From: Strongyloides papillosus
Taxonomy: Eukaryota; Nematoda; Chromadorea; Rhabditida; Strongyloididae
NCBI GenBank assembly: GCA_005656395.1
Contig: SRSI01000060.1
Location: 744,001-808,000, forward strand
Direction of reading: 5' to 3'
DNA: 64,000 bases
The notes under the pieces are model-generated. The model saw nothing but the letters and a program-made list of their open reading frames with translations. It was not told the DNA's origin and made no database searches. Numbering within the stretch: position 1 is the first letter of the stretch; every line of letters starts with the position of its first letter. This document shows positions 24,216-34,001 of the stretch, piece after piece. The translations under genes and the position numbers were made by a program.

Positions 24216-25845
24216 TTAATTTTGATAGCATTTTACATTAAAGTCATTAAAAATAGTTTCGAATTGATAGAATCTCAAAAAATCTTCATTGGAAGATGAA
24301 GACGTACAAATGGATGCTCCATCTTCAAGATTCATTTCTTTGTCTTGGAACTTTGCACTGAAAAGAATTATTCGTTAATTAACTAAAAAAATACATTTTA
24401 TATATATTTTGAATTTACAGTCTTTTATAAGGAATGTAGTTTAAATTTTAAAATACATTCTGTTTATGTAAAAAATTTAAAACTTTGTTCTTAACATGTT
24501 CATAGATATTTGTAGCGACTGATTAAAATGCAAAGTAAAAAAAGTATGAATTTTAATTTTTAAAACGATAGACATTTAGTATATATAATGCATACATGGT
24601 TTCTAAAGAAAATAAGTACATTTTTATTTTTTAAATTAAAGACAATTTGTATAATCAATGTGTAAATGGCTTATTAAAAAAAATGAGTATGTTTTTATTT
24701 TTTTGATGCAAAATTTTACGTATTTTACAAATCATTTATTATAAAAAATTTATAATTTCTTATATTCATGTGTTAGCATCCTCTTTGATATTTATGATAA
24801 TATATATAACAAATAAAAAATCCGTTATAAAACTTTTTACATAGTTTTGTATGTAGATAAGTATGAAACATCATTGTTTGATAATTATTTTGTATGACTA
24901 TCTTTTGCTTCAAAGTTCAAATGGTAAAATATAATACATTTCATATAAATTTGTTTTTATTATTTTAACTATTATTTAAACAGATTAAGACATTAGAGTT
25001 AAAAGAAACATTATATAGAAAGACATAAAACAAAATGAACCAAAATAATCAAAACAAAAGAAATTTTTTTACTTTTTAAACAAAATTTCTCGTCATTATC
25101 TATTACAAAGGATAAAAATAATACCCAATAATATTCAATGTAGGTATTTGATAAACTGTTTGGCAATTTTAAGAAGGAAGTTGATATATGTATTTGATAA
25201 CTTTTAAGATAATTGATAAAAAATATGAAAGAAATTTTACTAAAATATAGAAATTTTGTTAATATTTGAAACACTAAAAGTTAGGGACTTTAATATATTT
25301 TTTAATTGTCTACGTGATTATTATTTTCTTATTTTTGATTGTTTTAAAATGACAAGCTATACTTTTTTCTTAAAAAAATTAACATATTAATTTTACCATG
25401 GAAAACCCATTGTTATTTCTTATTTTTGAAAGTTTAAATATATTCTAAAATTTTATCTAATCTATTTAAAAAAAATTTTGTACTTGAGTTAATACAATTT
25501 TATATATAAAATTTTTATATAACTTACGACCCATCTTTTCTATGCTTTATCTTTAAATGACCCTTTTCAGAATAACACTGAACTTCTTTAACAATATATA
25601 GATATCTTTTTTTTCCGTGATGAATGTTTATTAACGCTGCTGCTTCAACCATTGATACATTTCTTGACATAATTAGAACATCTTTTAACTAAAGATTGAA
25701 CTGCTAAAATTGTATCTGATGTAGTATCAGACTTTACATACAATTTTAACAGTTTTTCAGTAACCGTTTTGGATATTTCTTCTAGAGTCAATGTAAAACT
25801 ATCATTATGCTTACTATGATTTTCATTTATTAAAAATGAACTCAT
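24216..25845 (-). CDS. Uncharacterised spliced gene inside the mariner unit (136 aa)
   Basis: Three minus-strand exons, 25845-25738, 25688-25528 and 24357-24216, fit together in phase (108+161+142 = 411 nt). Splice signals: donor GTAAAG/acceptor CTTTAG for intron 1 (49 nt); donor GTAAGT/acceptor TTTTCAG for intron 2 (1170 nt). A TTTGCAG acceptor about 20 nt upstream of the ATG could take a spliced leader. The product starts MSSFLINENHSKHNDS, has a middle Lys/His-rich segment (VEAAALINIHHGKKRYLYIV) and an acidic, serine-rich tail (SICTSSSSNEDFLRFYQFE). No signal peptide, membrane segment or known domain was recognised. If intron 1 is kept, the frame stays open to a stop at 25645, giving a 66-aa form whose helices faintly resemble a histone fold; this is not strong enough to name. 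The gene lies wholly between mariner ends, in transposase orientation. Confidence 0.5.
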
Positions 25846-26299
25846 AACTAAAATTATATGTCTGCAAATAATAAATAAAATTTTAAACAATTTTAACAAA
25901 TATCGTTTAATATTGATAAAGAAAAATAAAAATATTTAAATTAAAAACACATTGTAATGTAGTGTTCAGAAGACAAAACATATTAGTTAATTACAAAATG
26001 CTACGTTTATGCAAATAGAAATACTCTATAATTAAAAAAATGATTAATTTTTTGTTTAAAACAATACTACAAATCATGATGTCAAAAAATGTCTTTTTTA
26101 TATAAAAATGTTTGAATGGTTTTAATATCAAATACATTATATTTACCAAAAAAGTTAAATTTTCTTGTTAAAAAACTGTATGTAAAATTTCTAAAAATAA
26201 TTACAATAAATTTTATGATTTAAATTATGCATTTTACAATTTGCTTTGCACATATTTTTTAAAATTAGATGCAAAATTTAAAAACTAACAATTTTTTTC

Positions 26300-26450
26300 A
26301 GTGTGAAAACGATCTTACATAGTTACCGCATCTACTACATCTTCTTCTAATGCTCCACATAAATTTTTAGAATCATCAGCTGTCATATGCCTTAGTTGAA
26401 GCTTTTAGAAAATACAGTGTTAAAAATGACTTCTGACCACATCCATGTTT
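26300..26450 (-). pseudogene. Possible mariner transposase N-terminal relic
   Basis: Just inside the right terminal repeat, minus-strand frames give fragments such as ADDSKNLCGALEEDVVDAVTM that resemble the N-terminal helix-turn-helix of mariner transposases (the KNICxxYGEDxV pattern). Several stops interrupt it. The match is weak and short. Confidence 0.35.
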
Positions 26451-26590
26451 AGCAAAAGAAAATCTAGCATAGATAGTGCGAAAAATGGTAATTATGCGAA
26501 TTATAAAGTTAAGAAGTGGTACTATCTAATTTATTATAATAGCTTAATTTTATATCAATTGTAATTATATTTTTTTGATGATTAAAAATG

Positions 26591-26627
26591 ACCGTAAAAA
26601 TACGACAGAACTTTTGCGACAACCTAA
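26591..26627 (-). repeat. Right terminal inverted repeat, mariner unit 1
   Basis: Reverse complement begins TTAGGTTGTCGCAAAAGTTC, one base different from the left copy in the first 20. Confidence 0.85.
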
Positions 26628-27014
26628 AAATATGCTATAATAGTTAGAAACCGTTTTAATATTTTTTAAACAATTTAATAAAAGGTAATAAAGTTCAGAA
26701 ATTTAAATAGTCATAATAACCCAAATTTATAAATATCAATTATATTGAAAATTTTGTTTAAATATTTGCTCATAATTCTCCATTAAAAATTAGAAATGGT
26801 ATTTTTTGGTTTTACCCTTTGCAAAATATTTTGACTTTAATGGTTATTAATAATAGTTTTTTATTATTTATAAATAAGTAATATAAAATAAAGCTATTTT
26901 AAAATATTTATCGTTAACAAAATTTTTAAAAATTGATTTCTAAGATGAAAAAAATAATAAATTTTAAAATCTTCATTGTAAAAAATTCTAATATCATTTA
27001 ATACAATACTTTGG

Positions 27015-27210
27015 ATGCATTGTTCTTTTATGTGCCACGTAAAATCAAACATCTTGCTTTCCAACATGCTTTTGTGAATTCCTATTTGTCTTTTATTTCT
27101 CTTCTTTATCCTCCTTTAACTTTTCAACATTCTGAGTATACGGTTTTGTAACTAGATTGTCAAAGTTACACTTGTGATTCACCGCAAATGTCTAAACCCA
27201 GAATTACCTA
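27015..27210 (-). pseudogene. Merlin/IS1595-type transposase, C-terminal relic
   Basis: Minus-strand reading with frame changes gives, in order, GFRHL, AVNHKCNFDNLVTKPYTQNVE, then KRQIGIHKSML and FDFTWHIK. This follows the end of Merlin/ISXO2-like DDE transposases, where the motif H-x-x-x-F-x-(D/N)-P-x-T...H-T-Q-N-(I/V)-E is followed by a linker and an EF-x-W-(R/H) block. Stops and frameshifts show it is dead. Terminal repeats were not found. Confidence 0.5.
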
Positions 27211-28181
27211 CTTTTGAGTATTCTTATCACATAATCTGAAATAATGAAATATTATCATTTATTCTTATAGTAAAAATATTAATGTTTTCTACTAGTCTCC
27301 CGATGGCTAATAAAGTTGAATCAAATAAACAAATGAGATTAAGAAAAATTGATATATTTTAAAAATTATAAAACATTACAAATATTAAAAAGGTTACAAT
27401 ATACTTACCCAAGTAATCCTTGGTCGACACTATAGCAAATATATGACTATGTCATACAATTTTAAACCTTATATACTAAACATTTGTCACCCAGAAATAC
27501 TATTACTTTATTTTTGACACTTTCATTAAAGTTGAGGAAATTCTATCCTTCACTGTTTCAAAGACTTTAAACTTTCCCAGAAACTCTATAATTAGTAATT
27601 TTATATAGGAAAATCGTTTTTTACTAATAGTATATTGATGAAAATTCATTTAACTCATATGCAATAATTTATGTGAAAACAGCTTGTTTTTAAGTGCTTC
27701 ATTTTAGGGAGATAAAACCGAAAAGTCTTTAAAAATTTTGTTGGTTTTTTTATATTACAAATAAAAACGGTAGTATTATTTTTTGATAGTGTTGCTTAAA
27801 TCTGATTTCAAAAAAAACGATAGAATACGTTATAGAAAGAAAATTAAAGTCGTTGATAAGTCCAAATCATGAAAAATTATCGAGTTTTAAAATGTTATAA
27901 CACTCAACTTATTTAACAATTATGAAGAGTTTTTTTTATTCCCCCTTTCAAATATACTCTCGTAAATATACTGTTGTAAAAGCGATTGTTATACAATATT
28001 CTATTAAAATATATTATGTCGTCTAATATAAAATTGCATAATTTCATACGTTTTCTCAAATTATTGGCTATGTTATGGTATAATAAAGTAAACTGTTAGA
28101 TTCTTCTAAATCTCCTCTACACGATAATATATATCGTTGCCATGAGCTCTATTTATCATCATCTTATTCCAAAAACAAACA

Positions 28182-29250
28182 ATGCTATCAAAACGTGATT
28201 TTCATGCTATTACATTTTATGAGTTCAAACGTCTTACTAATGCTGCAAAAATAACATAACAAGTTGATGAATCTTTCAGAGAGCATTATGGCGTTGTTTC
28301 TATGTAAAAGAATGGTTTAGCAAATTCAAAGAAGTAAATGAGAACCTCAATAACAAAAGAGCGTAGGAGACATAAACCTGCTATTTATAACGGTGAATCA
28401 AGAAAGGCTGTTGAAGCCAATCTACGCGGAACTGATAGAGAACTTCCAGAAGATTTAATTGTATCAAAATTAACTATTTCTCGCCTCTTAAAGAAGATAA
28501 AAAGACAGGGAAGCCCAACAAATGGGTACCTCAAAAGCTAAACGACTATCAAAAATTGTGTTTTTATAAAGTTTGTTCTTCTCTCGTTTTGAGGAACAAA
28601 AATGGCTCATTTCTCGGACATCTTGTAACTTATGGTGGAAAGTGGATTAATTACGATAGTTATAAACGAACTGGGGAATGATTGGAGAGAAATGAAGCTC
28701 AGAAACACCTCCCAAAACACAAGTTTATGGTGACGGTTTGATAATAATCTTTAGGAGACATTTATTAAAAATTCGTTAAACCTTGTGAAATCATTATTTC
28801 AGCGGCCTATTGTCAAAAATTCAAGAAATGCACCAAAAATTGTTCCTAAAAATGCCTGCGGCAGTCACTAGAAAAGAACCAATCCTCTTTCATGATAATG
28901 CAAAACCACATGCTTTTAGAGTGATCCTCTAGAAATTGAGTGGGTTAGTGTGTGAAATTTTACCTTATTCTGCATATTCGCCTGACCTTGCTCTAATGGA
29001 TTTTCACTTTTTCAAACATCTCAACAACTTCTTCACACAGAAATATCACCTCAATTTTTGTTGACGGAAAAATTACTACAAGAAATTTTAGAATTTCATG
29101 GGAAATAATTGCAGGAAGAATATATTTCAGAATTTTGTTTTTGTAAATTAAACCCAATGCAGGGTTGATGGATTGTCCTTTGTAGATCTGCATAAGATAT
29201 TCGTAAAATGACTTCTTCTGCCAAGTGCTGGCGAAAAATAACATTAAATA
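28182..29250 (+). pseudogene. Mariner transposase relic (unit 2)
   Basis: The plus strand carries most of a mariner transposase in broken frames: MLSKRDFHAITFYEFKRLT at the start, then EWFSKFKE, a helix-turn-helix stretch, then VCSSLVLRNKNGSFL and VTYGGKWI where mariners have VTCDEKW. The second catalytic block is LFHDNAKPH (Asp at 28894) and the third is YSPDLALMDFHFF (Asp at 28999); 34 residues lie between them, the DD34D spacing of mariner. The first catalytic Asp has become Gly, and there are several stops and frameshifts, so it cannot be active. No convincing terminal repeats were found. It differs from the other two mariner copies and is a separate lineage. Confidence 0.8.
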
Positions 29251-29622
29251 ATTTTTTAAATTAAGAAATTTAAAAGTTTATTTCATACAAAATTCATTGA
29301 AAATATTTTCCGCGATTAACAAAAATATTTTTCCTGCAATTCCATGATTTAGCAACCTTTCCGTTATTCGTAAGAAAAAGTCTCGTCCAATTTTTTTGTT
29401 TGAAGGTATTTAAGGCTATTTGTACTACCAAATTTACGTAGAGTTCAATAACATTATTCATTTTGTTCATAATAATAAATAGCTTTCAAATATTATATAA
29501 GAAAATGAAAAACAAATATTTAAACAACATAGTAATAAATTCTAATTTACATGGTTAAATATTTTGTTGCTCACTATTATCATGATTATGTATATTTTAA
29601 ATTTCTAACCATACTGTCATTA

Positions 29623-29652
29623 TTAGGTTTTCAATTGAAAATGTCGCTTTTT
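29623..29652 (+). repeat. Left terminal inverted repeat, mariner unit 3
   Basis: Matches the reverse complement of 30877-30906 except for one substitution or indel after TTAGGTT. Confidence 0.9.
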
Positions 29653-29818
29653 ACATCATCAAATTTTAAATGATCATAATTTTCTTATACGTTCACGTAT
29701 TGCTACAATATATATACCATCTTGTAGAGCAAATCGAGGACTATCATTGTCATCTTTTTGCATTTTGTTCGCAACTATTAAAAAGTTGCCATTACTCTAA
29801 AAAGATGTTACGTCAAAA

Positions 29819-30830
29819 ATGAGTTTTCGACCAATTTACTTGTACGAGTTCAAACTTGGCCAAGTAGCAACCAAAACTTCAAGGAAAATAAATAAAGCAT
29901 TTGGTCAAAGATTCACTAACAAACGAATCATACAACGTTGGTTTTAGAAATTCCGCAATGGAGCTTTAAGTTTTCAAAGACAGGAGGGTTTTCATGGAAT
30001 AAATGTTCTTGTGAACGAAAAAATAAAAAGACTGGTGGAACATAATCCAAGAATAACTGTTCAGGAGCTCACTGAGGAATTGAATGTCAGTGTTGGACCT
30101 GTATCTAACCACTTAAAACTTATAAATATGAAGAAAAAAATGAATTCTTACATACCCCATGAGTATACTCCCAACTAATGTTTTAGAAGCATGTAAACTT
30201 GTTATTCTTTGATTCACAGGAACAAAAATGACCCGTTTTTAAAAAGAATTGTAACGTGCGATGAAAAATGGATCATGTTTGACAATTGTAAGAGGTTATC
30301 GCAATGGGTGGGCAAAAATGAGAGCCCTAAAAACTTCCCGAAACTCAGGCATTCAAATAAGAAGGTAATCCTAATTATTTGGTGAAATTGTGATGGAATC
30401 ATCCATCATAAGTATCTAAATCTTAGAGAAACTATGACTGCAGACAGATACTGTAAGGGAGAAGAAGAAATGCGCAAGAAATTATCTGTTCTGAAGCCTG
30501 CAATTGGTCAACAAAAGAGGTCCAATATTACTCCATGATAATGCTAAACCTCACGTTTCAAAAACGACGGTGCAGAAGCTTAAAGAATTAGAATGTGAAA
30601 CTCTACCACATCCTGCTTATTCACCGGATTTGTCTCCAACAGATTAACATTTATTCAAGGAATTAGAGCTTCATTTGCGGCAGAAGAAATTCACCAAATC
30701 TGATGACCTGAAAAATGACGTCTTGGAGTTTTTGGATTCTAGAGACTGGAACTTTTTTTCAAATTGCATAAATAAACTTGTATCACGTTGGCAACAATGT
30801 GCTGATTCCAACGGTATTTATTTCAAATAA
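29819..30830 (+). pseudogene. Mariner transposase of unit 3
   Basis: Starts MSFRPIYLYEFKLGQVATKT and ends RWQQCADSNGIYFK, both typical for full-length mariner transposase. The catalytic triad is still visible: CDEKW (Asp at 30259), LHDNAKPH (Asp at 30537) and YSPDLSPTD (Asp at 30642), with 34 residues between the last two (DD34D). It is broken by an early TAG where the motif normally reads WFxKFR, by a TAA right after the third Asp in place of Tyr, and by frameshifts (total length is not a multiple of three). Mariner transposases cut and paste the element at TA sites. Confidence 0.9.
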
Positions 30831-30876
30831 AAATATTAATTTTTGACTGAGTTATGACATTTTAAAATTGACTGTC

Positions 30877-30906
30877 AAAAGCGACATTTTCAATTGAACA
30901 ACCTAA
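30877..30906 (-). repeat. Right terminal inverted repeat, mariner unit 3
   Basis: Reverse complement begins TTAGGTTGTTCAATTGAAAA and is followed by the TA target duplication. Confidence 0.9.
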
Positions 30907-31236
30907 TATTTGATTGCTTAAAATAATACTCTTACAAAATTAGTATAACTTTTTTTAAAGTTGAATTCTAAAAACAATCTTGAAATATATTATAGAAAAG
31001 AAGCTTGTATTAAAGTACAAACGTAATATTATAAAAATTTATTTTCTTTGGATAAATTATATAATTTTCAAAATGTTAAAGTGGATCTTGAGAGTACTAA
31101 ACATAAAATTAAAAATTTTGTTTTTTTAAAAGAAATTTTATAATAGATACTCTAATAGTGATATATTTTCTAATTTAAGGGTTTTTAAGCTTCTAATAAT
31201 ATTATATGATATAATATAGGTTTGCATTTAGAAAGC

Positions 31237-31338
31237 TTAATATATTCTATTGTATCCTCTGCAACATGAAATCAATGCTTCACATCCATTACAAGTGGAA
31301 TGGTATACTAGGATAATTTTTTCACTTAGGACTTCCAT
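31237..31338 (-). CDS. Possible short Cys-containing ORF or terminal exon (33 aa)
   Basis: A TATTTTCAG acceptor (AG at 31341-31340) sits one base before an ATG at 31338 that opens 33 codons, ending TAA at 31239-31237. The peptide includes VYHSTCNGCEALISCCRGYN, with four cysteines. Composition stands out from the flanks. It could be a tiny trans-spliced gene, the last exon of an unseen gene, or chance. Confidence 0.25.
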   Translation of the reverse strand: MEVLSEKIILVYHSTCNGCEALISCCRGYNRIY

Positions 31339-31339
31339 T

Positions 31340-32140
31340 CTGAAAATAGTTATAAAATTGCTAAAATATACAAGGAATATTTAGTTGATCTTAGAATTAA
31401 TTACGAATTATAACGATTAATTTTATTTAAATAAAAAAACTACAATTATATCAGTATATTTAAAATTAAAAAATATGACTGGTTAACATCACTTTTTATT
31501 GGAAGTATAATAGTTAGTAATTTAAATCATAAATGGATAATCAAAGATTGTAAAGGCGATTAAATTGGTGATGACAATATAAAATAAAAAGGTATTGTTT
31601 TTTTGTTTGTATCATATTAATTTTAAACATTTCTTACAATTTTAACAAATTGATAGTTATGAAACGAATCTCATAATTTAGTATTCTAATCATATCAAAT
31701 ATGACATAGAATTTAAAGTGTGTTTCATGAGTTTTATTTTAAAGAAAAACCCATATCGTAAGAATAAAAATATTACAACATATTAGATTTGTTATTAAGA
31801 TCATTAATTTTTAATAAATAAACAAAATAATATTAAAACATTGTTTAATAAATATTCATATTTTATTATGGCAACTTTGTAGTCATTATTTACAAAAATG
31901 TATGAGTAAATAATATAAAAATATAATAAAATAAAATTAATAATTAAAATTATTTTTAAACAAAAAATTATACGTTACTGTTCCAGACAACATAACGAAT
32001 GACCAGGCTGTCCCGAGAATAGTTGCGTAATCTGTTATATATATTATGGAGTGCTTTTATTAAACAATGACTTGGAATGATGTTGTTTTCTTTTGTAATA
32101 ATTAATTATTAAAAAATTTCTTATAGAATTTATTTGCAAT
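31340..32140. other. Intergenic; 3' flank of the MAM gene
   Basis: AT-rich except for an island at about 31975-32030 where G and C are much more frequent and all three minus-strand frames are open. It lies just past the MAM gene stop and may be part of its 3' UTR. Confidence 0.4.
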
Positions 32141-33977
32141 TTAACATAATCCTAATGATGATAATGAGACTCCACTATCTATCGCTACAACTTCAATGTC
32201 ATCAATTGCACATGCTCCTTGATTAGTACGTGTATTTTCACATAAGAAAATAATCTTAAAAATTGGGTTAATTTAATGTTTCAAAAATTAATTTTAACTT
32301 ACTCTTTCAGTACCAATTGGACAATCAAGTTTACCAACCTTCCAAATACGATCATTGACAGAAACAAACTTATCTGAGGAGAAGTTACAATTGTCAGTTG
32401 TACCACAACATGCTTTAAGTTGAACTCCATGAGTACCCTCATAATATTGGAACCTAAGCGAACGTTCAACTTTTAATGGTGCAATATCTACTTGGAGGCC
32501 AGCCATTTCACGTGGATACAAAAATGTTGCAGCATAATATTCTCCTTTAGCAGATTCCTTGACTCCTGTAACACGATTCATATATTGTCCGGATACAGAT
32601 GTAAATCTTGTTGTTAAACCTCTGATAGATTGCGTTGTGTAGACATCAGAGTAGTGACAATTGTTAGTTTTTTCAAAACCACATTTTGTACGTTGACAGA
32701 AGCTTGTCAAACTATCGGGTCCATATAAGTCTTCATTTTTATGTTTAAATTCTTTGACAATAAAACCTTCACTGTCACTCTTTTTATTTTCAATATTTGA
32801 TAAATCAACTTCTTCAGTTATAATATTGTTTTCTGGATTTATACTAGATAAAGAATCTTTCTTATATTGCGACTCAACATTTCTACTACCAATTTGTTCC
32901 TTTTTATTTTTATTGTGTTTAAATTCGTTTACTTTAGTATAAGTGTTTTTACCATTCTTATCGCATTCATTTTGATCATTTTCATAGAGGACTTCAACTT
33001 TATCTATCACAGCAACGTCACCATTCTCTCCAACAAAATTACTTGCAACAAAGACAATCTAAAATGTGCATAATTATATATTTGATAGATAATTATCATC
33101 CTTACGTCAATTAAAGAAGCCTTTGGTAACACTACTTCACTATATCCCATATAATTATTTGATGGAAGTTCTTGACAATTTAATAAAGGATTAATTTCTA
33201 TTGCCTGTGGGAATGATTCACGCTGGCAAACTTGTAATAAAACATTCTTTGATTGCCAATATCTTACTCTTACTCTAATTTTTGAGGATGCACATGATAT
33301 TGAACATGATGCAAATTGTGCCTCATCTGAGGGGGATGTTTTTGAAGCATGAGCAATAAGATATGCTCCAGGCATTGGCATTAACATGTTATCCATCGTT
33401 GTAATATTACCAGTTCCAACTTTCCAATCCAACTGGTCATCAGGAGATGGAACATTAGCCCAACAGCAATGACCTTGGTCAAAATCACAAGTAAGATGAC
33501 GTCCTAAATTTTATAAATTAGATACTAAGAAAAATACTACAACAAAAAAGACATACCTTGATTAATTGGACCACCACCCTCTTCATTATATGTACTGGAA
33601 TCAAATTCATACAAATTAACACCTGGTAAAGTTTTAACATTTGTGTAAGGGGGAATTGGATCAGGAGAATTGACTCCTTTAGCACCTGCAACTCTAAAGT
33701 TTCCTCCACTAGCAGCCCCAGAACTTGATATTGTTGGTTGTCCATTTTCACCAATTGTTTGCATATCTGATGCTGCTCCTATCTCAATGTTTTCTGCACC
33801 AGACATACGATTTCTTGGAACCCATCTTCCAGAATTACTATCATAATAATGTGTAGAATTATATCCTGCCTGAGATGATGGATAGTAATATTGCCTTGGT
33901 TGCGTTCCAATACAACCATATCCACAATGAAGTATAGTAATAAGTAAAATAAGAAGTAAAATAAACCTTTCTCTCAT
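32141..33977 (-). CDS. Secreted protein with two tandem MAM-like domains
   Basis: Four minus-strand exons, 33977-33557, 33503-33106, 33058-32303 and 32254-32141; GT-AG introns of 53, 47 and 48 nt; 1689 nt in frame, 562 aa. The start is set at MRERFILLLILLITILHCGYGC, a clear signal peptide, rather than the ATG eight codons upstream. After a Ser/Gly/Asn-rich leader, domain 1 runs from LTCDFDQGHCCWANVPSPDD (compare the MAM opening C-x-F-E-x-G-x-C-x-W) to GDVAVIDKVEV. A charged, low-complexity linker follows (about nt 33000-32750). Domain 2 runs from SFCQRTKCGFEKTNNCHYSD to GACAIDDIEV; the A-I-D-D-I ending is the MAM signature. MAM domains are extracellular adhesion modules. No transmembrane segment follows, so the protein is probably secreted or cuticular. 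The exact orthologue is not recognised. Confidence 0.8.
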
Positions 33978-34001
33978 TCTATAAATAAGAATGAATATCA
34001 A

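Larger units (their letters stand above)
23793..26627 (-). mobile_element. Mariner-like element with 2.1 kb of foreign internal sequence
   Basis: Bounded by terminal inverted repeats that match almost perfectly over about 33 nt, starting TTAGGTTGTTGCAAAAGTTC on the left and TTAGGTTGTCGCAAAAGTTC on the right. A TA precedes the left end; the matching TA on the right is missing. The unit is 2.84 kb, about twice a normal 1.3 kb mariner. It holds a minus-strand transposase C-terminal relic next to the left end, a possible N-terminal relic next to the right end, and between them a spliced, non-transposase gene on the same strand. Confidence 0.75.
29623..30906 (+). mobile_element. Mariner element, complete but inactive (unit 3, 1284 bp)
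   Basis: Terminal inverted repeats of about 30 nt (left 29623-29652, right 30877-30906) read TTAGGTTTTCAATTGAAAAT on the left and TTAGGTTGTTCAATTGAAAA on the right, and are flanked on both sides by TA target duplications (29621-29622, 30907-30908). The length is that of a canonical mariner. It contains one degenerate transposase gene on the plus strand. Confidence 0.92.

Noticed and set aside
27960..28180. Left terminal repeat for mariner unit 2
   Set aside because: No stretch here matches the reverse complement of any stretch at 29250-29400 convincingly.
28993..29244. Minus-strand 83-codon ORF in mariner unit 2
   Set aside because: Antisense shadow of the plus-strand transposase relic.
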